Of a stretch of DNA of 64,000 nucleotides, positions 53,401 to 59,737 are shown piece by piece. A program made the position numbers and the translations under genes. Below the pieces are notes generated by a model. It ran no database searches and was not told the origin of the DNA. It saw nothing but the letters and a program-made list of their open reading frames with translations. How positions within the stretch are numbered: position 1 is the first letter of the stretch; each line of letters opens with the position of its first letter. The DNA is from Arthrobacter sp. PAMC 25486 (lineage in GTDB: Bacteria > Actinomycetota > Actinomycetes > Actinomycetales > Micrococcaceae), in the NCBI RefSeq assembly GCF_000785535.1, contig NZ_CP007595.1:124001-188000 (forward strand), given 5' to 3'.

Positions 53401-53729
53401 GCGGCAACCTTTTCCATCATTTCGGCCGCAGCCTCAGTCGAACCCAGGATAGTTTTGTAACTGATCCGGGCAGTCTGTTCCAACTGGTTGTAAGCGATGC
53501 CAGTCTTCATGGCATTCTTCAGCAGAGCCACGCCACCAACGAGAGCGGCTGCTGTCAGTGCACCGACTGCCTTGGTCGCTGACCCCATCGCGGCACCAGT
53601 TCGAGAGCCAGCTTTTTCCCCGGCGTCGCCAATCTGAGTTGTTGCCTGAGCGGCCTGCCCAGCCTTCGCCTTATAGTCGCCGATCATCAGATCAAGCCGA
53701 ACCGATAGTGTCCTCTCGCTGGCAGACAT
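50391..53729 (-). CDS. Tape measure protein
   Basis: A 1112-residue protein, the longest late gene, which sets tail length. The start ATG 53729 has GGAGGT 5-6 nt upstream (frame extends to 53783). Features: TMP_2-like N-terminus (FAKTSPFPRQAFISGTQQLL, SLNQLGLRGVDAAKLIGEGM), a central hydrophobic helical region with several membrane-like stretches (ITAAFVAMGTQIPILQKLGL, VIALIALSPE), coiled coils and a Gly/Ser-rich end. No lytic transglycosylase or peptidase motif is evident to me. Confidence 0.92.
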   Translation of the reverse strand: MSASERTLSVRLDLMIGDYKAKAGQAAQATTQIGDAGEKAGSRTGAAMGSATKAVGALTAAALVGGVALLKNAMKTGIAYNQLEQTARISYKTILGSTEAAAEMMEKVAAFAKTSPFPRQAFISGTQQLLSFGMQAEKVIPTLSAIQDAVAASGGGAQDIDEIVQILAKITSTGKITAVSLNQLGLRGVDAAKLIGEGMGQTGNEIREAITDGALDAGEAVDVLVAQMSKSFAGAAAGVKDTWVGSVDRIKGAWRDISSIIAEPFVHKAGGGLALDWANSLADALRAAEGKTGPLVAVMMDRLKPAFDQVLPAIGRVKDGINSWDVSAVDGQLDSLAKNGPVLGAITAAFVAMGTQIPILQKLGLAMNPLVAGIVALIALSPELRGAFGDFIGALSPLLPVAKQTGQALIDTATAVLVTLAPALRDLLLAVAPVAVQLGEALGPAAVVVAQALVPVAQVVADVASAISKMPTPVMAAVLAFAAVVALRGPIGAALGSMGTAFGVMRAQMATSRAIAVETGGAISVMSATTAAATAGVTGLGTALKVAFLTNPIGLVITGVGLALGGLAMYQSGAAEKAQEHKTAVQQLTDALKESNGVMDENVQKVLNQQLADEKGTRSKENALALFQQLGISQKDMNTAILEGGPALDILRDKLTAIAENDTVRSYGGSGTYGGIAKKAHDARDALDKYSGASTEAVRTAKDLAWANKGTKSAIEGETAALEANIAKKQEAAGTTLSQSQAELRYAETKKRSAEQIQETTDMWNYEADTLNIHTEAQQNNAGALLETATSAQQVIDAQKRNNVSGEELRKTVDGLRDDFVQQAIASGVAEHQANVLANAYGLIPTDVVTDIQIENAAAEQALNDLAKQIQETPDKTITIDVPDSPAIVEAMKLLGYEIEHLPNGQIKVTETGAVEAGDKIDGIASKKRTAEILAEANTNVAESWLNDLTRPRYASIIVSENRISTGQGGAGGLTGNYAGGRLPKHSGGGRLPRSGPGTNKVDGILGLGTDGIPTSWVDKGEWVINGRSSERYDSELAAINAGTFPQGVSMAHASVPQAAPSGPSTQSGGGGGVNIDMTGAQFTSLDPSSLKREVVDEISYRLGEQGVRLGS

Positions 53730-53777
53730 CGCACCTCCAAGGGGCATCAAAAAAGCGCCCGGGTCGGGGCGCTCAGC

Positions 53778-53783
53778 TATCAT
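53778..53783 (+). promoter_or_regulatory. -10 box of the second embedded lipoprotein gene
   Basis: TATCAT is followed by TCGGTT and the ATG at 53790, pointing against late transcription and only 49 bp from the tape-measure start. Confidence 0.6.
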
Positions 53784-53789
53784 TCGGTT

Positions 53790-54194
53790 ATGCGTAAATC
53801 ATTTTCAGTTGGGGTTATTGTTGTCATGGCATTCTTGGCGTCTTCATGCGGAAGCGGCGTTTCAGAAGCCAACATATCGGCCTGTGAAACATTCGACTTC
53901 GCGCACAAGAACGTCGAAGACACCGTAGCCTTGGCAATTGCAAACGAGCATGACGACTACTACAAGAACCTTGCGCAGGTTGCGTCCAGCAAGCGGCCAG
54001 GACTGATCAAAAAGGCATACGAGCAGTCCGAAGGGGAACTTGCGTCAGACTTTCAAACCCTCGCCGGCATGGCGTCACGAATGGACGCTACCGAGGCCAC
54101 AAGAGACGCGGCCATTGCCTACTACATGTCAGTTCCGGACATTATTGAAGCGTGCCAAGAAGCTGGCGCTGAGATGGAATCCGCGGGCCTCTAG
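53790..54194 (+). CDS. Small lipoprotein on the opposite strand of the late operon
   Basis: A 134-residue lipoprotein: MRKSFSVGVIVVMAFLASSC with lipobox LASSC, then a helical soluble domain (ISACETFDFAHKNVEDTVAL, QVASSKRPGLIKKAYEQSEG, ...PDIIEACQEAGAEMES) with two Cys. It is not homologous to the 47449 protein by eye, but shares its arrangement: signal peptide, leaderless promoter, opposite strand and a stop shared with the late gene through CTAG. A role in superinfection exclusion or host surface change is likely by analogy; not proven. Confidence 0.8.
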   Translation: MRKSFSVGVIVVMAFLASSCGSGVSEANISACETFDFAHKNVEDTVALAIANEHDDYYKNLAQVASSKRPGLIKKAYEQSEGELASDFQTLAGMASRMDATEATRDAAIAYYMSVPDIIEACQEAGAEMESAGL

Positions 54195-54541
54195 GTGTCT
54201 TTCAACCGGTCGTCAATCACTTGCATACGTACCCGTGTTTTTGGGTCATGATCGGCAGTGCTTGATGCCCTGTCCTTGGCCTCGCACCCGAGACAGCTGA
54301 ATGTCTCGACCTTGAACCAGCCCGCGTTCTGAGCGCCTACCGTGCTGTCCACAGAGTGCCCGCAGCCCGAGCATGTGGACTGCTCCAACACCTGCAGGCC
54401 CATGGTCAGTAGCCGGTCTGTCTCGGTCCACCCTTTCTTGGTGATCCCGAGCCAGACCAGCGGTGCCACCCCATAGGTGCGGGACGTTTTTAGCCCGAGT
54501 AGGAGTCGGCTCCATCTTCCTCGTCGGAGGACTCGAGCAAA
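54191..54541 (-). CDS. Tail assembly chaperone, frameshift-encoded second part (T of G/GT)
   Basis: This -1-frame segment is open from the slip site (54541) to the stop at 54191 and supplies 116 residues to the fusion: LVWLGITKKGWTETDRLLTM..., with a zinc ribbon from CSGCGHSV (CxxC) and FSCLGCEAKD (second CxxC) and a DPKTRVRMQVIDDRL tail. On its own it has only a weak GTG start (54469). Tail-chaperone T parts bind tape measure and tail tube in other phages. Its stop is shared with the lipoprotein gene through CTAG. Confidence 0.8.
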   Translation of the reverse strand, partial: FARVLRRGRWSRLLLGLKTSRTYGVAPLVWLGITKKGWTETDRLLTMGLQVLEQSTCSGCGHSVDSTVGAQNAGWFKVETFSCLGCEAKDRASSTADHDPKTRVRMQVIDDRLKDT

Positions 54542-55062
54542 AAACCCGGGTTCACCTCGGACGGCATGAAGGATGCATCCTGGTACGCCTCGATGATCTG
54601 CACGTACTGGCCATCACCGATAGCTTCGGCGAATGTCTTGAGCTGCTTCTCGTCTGTGAACTTCGGGAAGACGATGGATTCCAGCAGGACAGCACGCATG
54701 CCCAAGGCGCTGCGGGCCTCATCAGAGAGTTTGCGCCGGTTCTTCTCGGCGTCCACGACGGCGTTCTTCCGCAGCCGGGAGGAATGGTCCTCAGTGAGGC
54801 CCTTCACTCGCACGACCAGGGCAGAGTCAGCGAACGACTGTGCCAAGGTGCGGATCTCTGCCTCGATCTTCGCGGGCGAACGGTCGGAGATGCCGCGCTG
54901 GCCGGTCGGGATGCGGCGGGCGATGGTCAGTTCTTCCTTGAGGATGTCGATCTGGCCGATCAGTCCAGACTTCTGGTAGACCGTCACTCGGCGTTCCTTG
55001 GTGGTTGCCCCGCCGATCCATGCTTCAAGGTCAAACGTTTCTTCAGTAATTTCAGTCATCAC
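54490..55062 (-). CDS. Tail assembly chaperone G
   Basis: The 190-residue product starts MMTEITEETFDLEAWIGGAT and has a highly charged helical body (IDILKEELTIARRIPTGQRG, VRVKGLTEDHSSRLRKN, ...) and an acidic end (ESSDEEDGADSYSG). Placement between tail tube and tape measure, followed by an overlapping -1 frame, identifies it as the G chaperone. It is made by standard decoding; frameshifting at 54538-54547 extends a fraction of it to about 290 residues. Confidence 0.85.
   Translation of the reverse strand: MMTEITEETFDLEAWIGGATTKERRVTVYQKSGLIGQIDILKEELTIARRIPTGQRGISDRSPAKIEAEIRTLAQSFADSALVVRVKGLTEDHSSRLRKNAVVDAEKNRRKLSDEARSALGMRAVLLESIVFPKFTDEKQLKTFAEAIGDGQYVQIIEAYQDASFMPSEVNPGFLLESSDEEDGADSYSG
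54538..54547 (-). promoter_or_regulatory. Programmed -1 frameshift site (G/GT)
   Basis: On the minus strand GGGTTTTTTG contains two overlapping canonical slippery heptamers in the right frame: G GGT TTT (54547-54541) and T TTT TTG (54544-54538). Slipping back one base enters the 54191 frame, which is open from there. A GC-rich region downstream could supply the stimulating structure. Confidence 0.88.
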
Positions 55063-55319
55063 AGGCTCCTAAGGTTATGGTTTTCGGGGGCGGACAGCAG
55101 CGGCACTGTCAGGCTTCCCCTGGTGTACCGGTCACCGCTGTGGTCAAGGACTTTGGTGCCGTCATCGCGTCGCACAAAAACGTCCACAGTCAGCTGGCTG
55201 TTGGCGATGTACGCCAGCTGGTCAGCAATGACCTCGTTGGGGTCAATGCCGTTGGCTGCGACGAAAGCGATCACGTCCGCGTTCGGGGCTTTCTGGCTGT
55301 TGAGCGGTATTCTTTGCAT
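55059..55319 (-). CDS. Small late protein between tail tube and chaperone
   Basis: An 86-residue protein, MQRIPLNSQKAPNADVIAFV..., with a helix-turn of the type DPNEVIADQLAYIANSQLTV and a strand pair VFVRRDDGTKVLDHSGD. It overlaps the start of G by 4 bp and lies 104 bp after the tail tube gene. In several actinophages a small protein of unknown role occurs here. No family recognised. Confidence 0.65.
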   Translation of the reverse strand: MQRIPLNSQKAPNADVIAFVAANGIDPNEVIADQLAYIANSQLTVDVFVRRDDGTKVLDHSGDRYTRGSLTVPLLSAPENHNLRSL

Positions 55320-55423
55320 GGCTTCACAGGCTCCTAAATTTGCGGGTCACAGGCTCAGAGGTGGTGCAGCGGCGCGGGAGAGCCTGTGAGCATCCCGCGC
55401 CGCCAGTCAAATGGGTCAGCCAG

Positions 55424-55945
55424 TTACGGACCGACGACCGCGACCTTGCCGTCAGTGAAACGTGACTGCTGCGCCAACGGCTGCGTGAACATTGCATAAC
55501 CGGAAGCGTCGGCGCCGGAAGCGAACTGTGGGTAGTCAGTGACGAACCCATAGCCTTCAACCTTGTCCGTGGCGGTGATCGGAACATCAGAGGCCTTGCC
55601 GATGCGGCGGAACAGGTCGAACTTGATCCCTCGCGTGGTGAAGAACTCTTCAGCCGCGATGTACGCGGACGTTGCCGCCGTCGCGTCATCCTCAGCCTCA
55701 AGGAAGAATTGGAGGGAGCCCTTGTAATTCGCGTCACCGAAGTTGACGACCTTGCCCTTGTCGCAAACGCCCTTGCCGGTGATTTCTTCCGATGCGTCCA
55801 TGCCCAGGTCATACCCGGCCACGACTGCACATGTGATGTTCACCCCCGCGGTCAGTTCCGTAACAGTGGGCTTGCTGATGTCTGCAACGCCGCCAAGCAC
55901 TGCGATCAGCAGTGTGATGTCGGAGTCAACGAGCCGTGCACTCAT
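55424..55945 (-). CDS. Major tail (tube) protein
   Basis: The 173-residue protein begins MSARLVDSDITLLIAVLGGV and has KPTVTELTAGVNITCAVVAG near residue 25, YKGSLQFFLEAEDDAT and VPITATDKVEGYGFVTDYPQ, the strand-rich core of phage tail tube subunits, with a conserved central glutamate/aspartate region. Position upstream of the G/GT pair fits. It polymerises around the tape measure. Confidence 0.85.
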   Translation of the reverse strand: MSARLVDSDITLLIAVLGGVADISKPTVTELTAGVNITCAVVAGYDLGMDASEEITGKGVCDKGKVVNFGDANYKGSLQFFLEAEDDATAATSAYIAAEEFFTTRGIKFDLFRRIGKASDVPITATDKVEGYGFVTDYPQFASGADASGYAMFTQPLAQQSRFTDGKVAVVGP

Positions 55946-56124
55946 TTCTTACTCACTTTCCGCGACACCGGGCCGCTGTCACCCGCAGGCGGGTTGTTCT
56001 TTGCCCGAGACGACGGGACTTCTTTCAGATACGGGGCAAGCCCAAGATGGGACCGGAGAACCTTGCTCGGCAGGATTCGACCAGTCCGCGTGTCCCGGAC
56101 TTTCACCCATTCGCGTGCAGCCAT
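55942..56124 (-). CDS. Short basic structural protein (DUF7302-like)
   Basis: A 60-residue protein: MAAREWVKVRDTRTGRILPS followed by KVLRSHLGLAPYLKEVPSSR and a basic end. The WVKVRDTRTG...(P) pattern is shared by small head-tail joining or tail genes of actinophages sometimes listed as DUF7302; the label is from memory. It overlaps the tail tube start by 4 bp; GAAAGGTGG precedes its ATG. Confidence 0.65.
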   Translation of the reverse strand: MAAREWVKVRDTRTGRILPSKVLRSHLGLAPYLKEVPSSRAKNNPPAGDSGPVSRKVSKK

Positions 56125-56180
56125 TTGGCCACCTTTCAGGCATGAAAAAGACCCCCATCACTGAGTGCCTTTCGGTTTGG

Positions 56181-56591
56181 TTAGGTGAGCGCCCGGTACT
56201 TATCGGACGCGTAGAGGACTACGCGGGCCGGGATTTGTTCATCCCGTCCTGGCAGCTCAGCATGGACATGTTCGATCTTCTGCCCGCCTACGGTGAGCTT
56301 GCGCGCCGTCAGGTAGTCGCGGACACGTTGCTGTGCCCACTGGACTTGCCAGCGCAGCTCAGCCGCATTGTGAACATCGGGGGCAGCAGCAACGAACGTG
56401 ATTGACCAGTCATAGTGCCGGCCGGTCGCCGTCACGCCAACATCTCCAGCGACAGCTAGGCCGGGCGGTGCGTACAGGACCGCATATCGGGCAGGAAGGG
56501 AATCTTCCTTGTCCGTGATAATCCCGTCGTACACCGTGACGGACGGGATCGCCGCTTTGACCATCGCCAGCAGTGTGTCTTGGGCGCTCAT
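56181..56591 (-). CDS. Tail terminator/tail completion protein
   Basis: A 136-residue protein, MSAQDTLLAMVKAAIPSVTV, with VYDGIITDKEDSLPARYAVL, HYDWSITFVAAAPDVHNAAE and WAQQRVRDYLTARKLTVGGQ, the pattern of gpU/tail-terminator-like proteins that cap the tail tube. It overlaps the preceding gene by 4 bp. Identification rests on order and on the alternating beta/helical layout. Confidence 0.7.
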   Translation of the reverse strand: MSAQDTLLAMVKAAIPSVTVYDGIITDKEDSLPARYAVLYAPPGLAVAGDVGVTATGRHYDWSITFVAAAPDVHNAAELRWQVQWAQQRVRDYLTARKLTVGGQKIEHVHAELPGRDEQIPARVVLYASDKYRALT

Positions 56592-56968
56592 AGTTTCAAC
56601 GCCTTCGCCACGGCCTTCATGACGCCTTCTTCAATCAGTTCCTGCTCTTCGTCAGCAGCGGGGAACAGGTGTGGGTGAGGCGCGCTCGTGGAAGTCCCGT
56701 GCTCCAGGATCTTCCCGAGGAACGCCTGCTTCTTCCCGACTTGCGGGCCGATTTCCGCTGACATGCCATCGTTGAAGATGTCGAAAGTGATCGACTTGCC
56801 ATAGTGCTTGGCGTGACGCGCACCCACAGCAGCAATGATCGTGGACACGCTCTTTCGCTTCACATTCGTAGCGCCACGCTTGATAGCAGCACGCCCACCC
56901 TCAGCAACGGGCCCCTCGGACCTAAGCAGCTCATTCGCAAAACCGCGCAGCTGGGAGAAGTCGCTCAC
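56588..56968 (-). CDS. HK97 gp10-like head-tail connector
   Basis: The 126-residue product (FSQLRGFANELLRSEGPVAE, ...RHAKHYGKSITFDIFNDGMS, AEIGPQVGKKQAFLGKILEHG, TSTSAPHPHLFPAADEEQ) has the HK97-gp10-like signature: an N-terminal helix, GPQVGK..., an EHGT loop and PHPHLFPA. It probably acts as a joining/neck protein. Confidence 0.82.
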   Translation of the reverse strand: MSDFSQLRGFANELLRSEGPVAEGGRAAIKRGATNVKRKSVSTIIAAVGARHAKHYGKSITFDIFNDGMSAEIGPQVGKKQAFLGKILEHGTSTSAPHPHLFPAADEEQELIEEGVMKAVAKALKL

Positions 56969-57369
56969 GCTGTCACCTCATCCACTTGCAGCCGCCGCGC
57001 CGTCGCCGCAGTCTTGTGCAGCAGCGCGGCCACGACGTATTCACGACCAAGCAGCTCCGGGTCAAGGGTCGCCTTGGTGCACTCGCCAACGTCACCGATC
57101 ATGAACCGGCCAGACGCCACAGGAACATGGATCTGATACCGCTGAACAGTGAACAGCCGGCCAGCGGAACCAATGCCAACCTCGTGCGCCTCATAGGTCT
57201 GCACCTTGCCCTTGCCCTCGTAGACAATTTCACGCGGCGGATACACAAGATCACCGGTTTCATCATCCCGAATGGGCGGGCCAAGCACAGCCCGTGTGAA
57301 CCGGAACCGGTCAATCATGAGCCGTTCAGCCAGACGCCGGCCAGCCCGCACCTCGCCAGCGATATTCAT
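56965..57369 (-). CDS. Head-tail joining protein (DUF6093-like)
   Basis: The 134-residue protein starts MNIAGEVRAGRRLAERLMID and has FTRAVLGPPIRDDETGDLVY, IVYEGKGKVQTYEAHEVGIG and a VQRYQIHVPVASGRFMIGD segment, a strand-rich layout as in DUF6093 proteins that follow the gp6-like connector in actinophages. Overlaps both neighbours by 4 bp. Family label from memory. Confidence 0.72.
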   Translation of the reverse strand: MNIAGEVRAGRRLAERLMIDRFRFTRAVLGPPIRDDETGDLVYPPREIVYEGKGKVQTYEAHEVGIGSAGRLFTVQRYQIHVPVASGRFMIGDVGECTKATLDPELLGREYVVAALLHKTAATARRLQVDEVTA

Positions 57370-57926
57370 CGCTCACCAGTCACGAACACGGCCCGCCCGT
57401 AACGCTCGACAAGCTTGACCTCCTGCCGCTCAGGCAGTGCATAACCGGCGTTTGCGCCAGCGTCAGCCCATGCCCTGCGGAAGTCATCAACACCCGTCGA
57501 GCTAAGCCCGCCAGTGCCCAGCGTGCCCAGTGTCTCCACAAGCTCAATGGCTTGGGATGCCAGAACACACGTCCAGAGCTTCAAAGCGCCTGGCACTTCC
57601 GAAAAGCCGTAGGTGAATGTCACCTCAGCAATACCGGACGTGTGCACATAGAAGCCGCCATCAGCCATATCGGCCACGACGGCCGAGCCGCCGATGGTCA
57701 CCGAATCAACGGCGACCACCGGCTGCTGCGGGAGGTCCAGCAAGTCCCCGGCACGCACTCGCGTGCGAAACGTGGCTGTCTGCTGCGGGTAAACGTTCTG
57801 GCCAATGAGGTCCCGCAAGTATTCGCTAGCGTCTTCCAACGCTGCCTCCACTGACGGGACCTCATCGTCTTCATAAACCCGTTTGACCCTCGTTGAGAGG
57901 TCATCAATCGTCGCGAACGCTTCCAT
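57366..57926 (-). CDS. Head-tail connector (gp6/gp15-like)
   Basis: A 186-residue protein: FATIDDLSTRVKRVYEDDEV, PSVEAALEDASEYLRDLIGQ, NVYPQQTATFRTRVRAGDLL and EVTFTYGFSEVPGALKLWTC. This is the pattern of gp6-like connectors that bind the portal after packaging. Located directly after the capsid gene. Confidence 0.8.
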   Translation of the reverse strand: MEAFATIDDLSTRVKRVYEDDEVPSVEAALEDASEYLRDLIGQNVYPQQTATFRTRVRAGDLLDLPQQPVVAVDSVTIGGSAVVADMADGGFYVHTSGIAEVTFTYGFSEVPGALKLWTCVLASQAIELVETLGTLGTGGLSSTGVDDFRRAWADAGANAGYALPERQEVKLVERYGRAVFVTGER

Positions 57927-57944
57927 GTCAAACCCCTCTCAGGT

Positions 57945-58940
57945 CTAGCCGCCTACGGGGGGCGTAACGGGCGGGGTGAACAGCGGGCCCAGATCCGTGG
58001 CCAAGCCCGTGAGCTTGGCGTGGGTGCGCTCATTGCCGTACTTCAGGCCGATCTCACCGTAGACCTGCACCTTCTCGGATGCGCCGGTCTTCGCCAGCGG
58101 CTCCGCGAAGAAGTGGCCCTTGCCCGGGATCGCCAGGAATGCGGGGGCCAGCTGCTCAAGCGAGGCAACCACGAGGCTGTCGGCGGGCATGTCACGGTGA
58201 AGCATGATGTTCAGCTTCCCGAAGTCCGTCTCGATGGTCTGCAAGTTCACGCCGAAGTAGTTCCGTGAATCCGGCTGGTTTTGCGTGCCGCCCTTGGAGA
58301 AGATCCACGACAGGGCGCGCTTCTGGGTTGAGTTGACGATGATGGTCGCCGTGTCACCCTCGGCCAGTCCGCCGTTGTCGTAGGCCATCTGGCACAGGTC
58401 GCCGAACAGTTCCAGCGAAAGCAGCTCACCGGCAGCGGCCTTCTTGTTCGTGGTGATGGCCTGCAGCAGGCCGCGGGTGCGGCGCTCCTTGGTGTTGTCC
58501 GTGGGCAGCTGGTAGGTGCCGTTCAGGAACGACCACTCCACGTCGCGGGCAGTCTGCTTCAGCTCCTGCGTCAGCTGCCATCCAAGCTCATCCTGCACCG
58601 GGTTGGTGGCGCTGGTGTTCAGCCCGGCCTTCTGCCCAGTCGCGGCCTGCTTCGTGTAGGACACGGAAACAGCTTCCTGATGGATCTGCAGAACGTTGGT
58701 GACGTTGGAGCGCTTGCGCCCCTCACCCGCGGGCGCATCCTGGCCTTCCTTCTTCTGCCGGGCAGCCGGCGTGCGAAGGTCGTACTCCTGCCATTCCACC
58801 TGCGTGGAGCTGACGGACTCGCCGCCAGTCAGCCCGCCAATGACGGACAGGATGGGGGTCTCGTTCGGGGTGACCTGAAACAGCTCACCCGTGTAGTTGG
58901 GCAGTTCAAAGGTTGTGCCCATACCGGTAATTCCAGCCAA
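57945..58940 (-). CDS. Major capsid protein (SU10/DUF5309 type)
   Basis: The 331-residue protein lacks the HK97 gp5 primary signature but fits the SU10-like major capsid family: a start of MAGITGMGTTFELPNYTGEL, PILSVIGGLTGGESVSSTQV, WQEYDLRTPAARQKKEGQDA, TRGLLQAITTNKKAAAGE, IVNSTQKRALSWIFSKGGTQ and the end LKYGNERTHAKLTGLATDL. The HK97 fold is expected. It sits directly downstream of the scaffold gene, which is the usual arrangement. Confidence 0.88.
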   Translation of the reverse strand: MAGITGMGTTFELPNYTGELFQVTPNETPILSVIGGLTGGESVSSTQVEWQEYDLRTPAARQKKEGQDAPAGEGRKRSNVTNVLQIHQEAVSVSYTKQAATGQKAGLNTSATNPVQDELGWQLTQELKQTARDVEWSFLNGTYQLPTDNTKERRTRGLLQAITTNKKAAAGELLSLELFGDLCQMAYDNGGLAEGDTATIIVNSTQKRALSWIFSKGGTQNQPDSRNYFGVNLQTIETDFGKLNIMLHRDMPADSLVVASLEQLAPAFLAIPGKGHFFAEPLAKTGASEKVQVYGEIGLKYGNERTHAKLTGLATDLGPLFTPPVTPPVGG

Positions 58941-58955
58941 TTTATGGCCTCCTTG

Positions 58956-59690
58956 TTACTTGGTTGCGATGCCAGCGAGTTGCTGACTTTTCAGTGCCAT
59001 GCTCTTCCGGAAGTCACCCGCAGCTTCGGCAGACTTGATCTGCTCAGCCAACGTCGGCGCCTTCGTGTCAGGCTTGGCGGGATCAGCGGGTACGTTGGGC
59101 ACGCGCTTCTTCGAACCGCTTTGCGCGGCCAAATATGGGTACTTCGCCAGGACAGCATCAATGGCGTCCTGAATGTCGTCGGGGTCGGCTTCACCGTTCG
59201 CCCCAACATGGATGGCTTCAAGGTCCACGAGACTGAGCGCAAGCTCGGCGTCTTGGAACGCGCCGGCCGCTGTAGCCTTCACCTCGGCGCGCAGCAGCTT
59301 CCCACTGCTCTCCTTGGTCAGCTCTGCGCGGATCTCGGCACGGATCGCTTCCGGGTCCGTGGACGGCTCGGCGGGCTTACGCAGCGTGGACAGCTCCGAG
59401 TCGCGTTCCTTGAGCGTGGCACGGGCCTCCCGCAGCTTCTCCTTCATGGAGTCAAGTGCGCGCTTGCCGGGATCGCCCAGCGCCTCGGCACCTTCCGGGT
59501 CCGGGTCCTCGGCGGGGTCAACCGCGGGAGCCTCGGGATCGGCGGCAGGATCAACGGCGGTCACCGCATCTGCCGGCGCTTCGGGGTCCAGCTCCATGAC
59601 GGCATCGCCGAACGTCAGCCGATGGAACGCCATCAGCGCAGCGATGCCACCGGGCGCTGCCAAGTCAATGCCGTGAATTGTTTTTGCCAT
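58956..59690 (-). CDS. Scaffolding protein
   Basis: The 244-residue protein is strongly acidic and helical: N-terminal GIDLAAPGGIAALMAFHRLT, a Pro/Ala/Asp-rich stretch (DPAADPEAPAVDPAEDPDPE), a coiled coil (SMKEKLREARATLKERDSEL) and a C-terminal helix-rich domain ending SMALKSQQLAGIATK. It lies immediately before the major capsid gene, the typical place for the scaffold that guides capsid assembly. No protease domain visible. Confidence 0.82.
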   Translation of the reverse strand: MAKTIHGIDLAAPGGIAALMAFHRLTFGDAVMELDPEAPADAVTAVDPAADPEAPAVDPAEDPDPEGAEALGDPGKRALDSMKEKLREARATLKERDSELSTLRKPAEPSTDPEAIRAEIRAELTKESSGKLLRAEVKATAAGAFQDAELALSLVDLEAIHVGANGEADPDDIQDAIDAVLAKYPYLAAQSGSKKRVPNVPADPAKPDTKAPTLAEQIKSAEAAGDFRKSMALKSQQLAGIATK

Positions 59691-59737
59691 GGGATTACTT
59701 CCTTCTCATTGCGAGTGCCCATTGCGGGCGTAGGGGG

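Noticed and set aside
57945..58940. Major capsid called as HK97 gp5 with protease in the same operon
   Set aside because: No prohead protease gene lies between portal and capsid, and the sequence fits the SU10-type family better.
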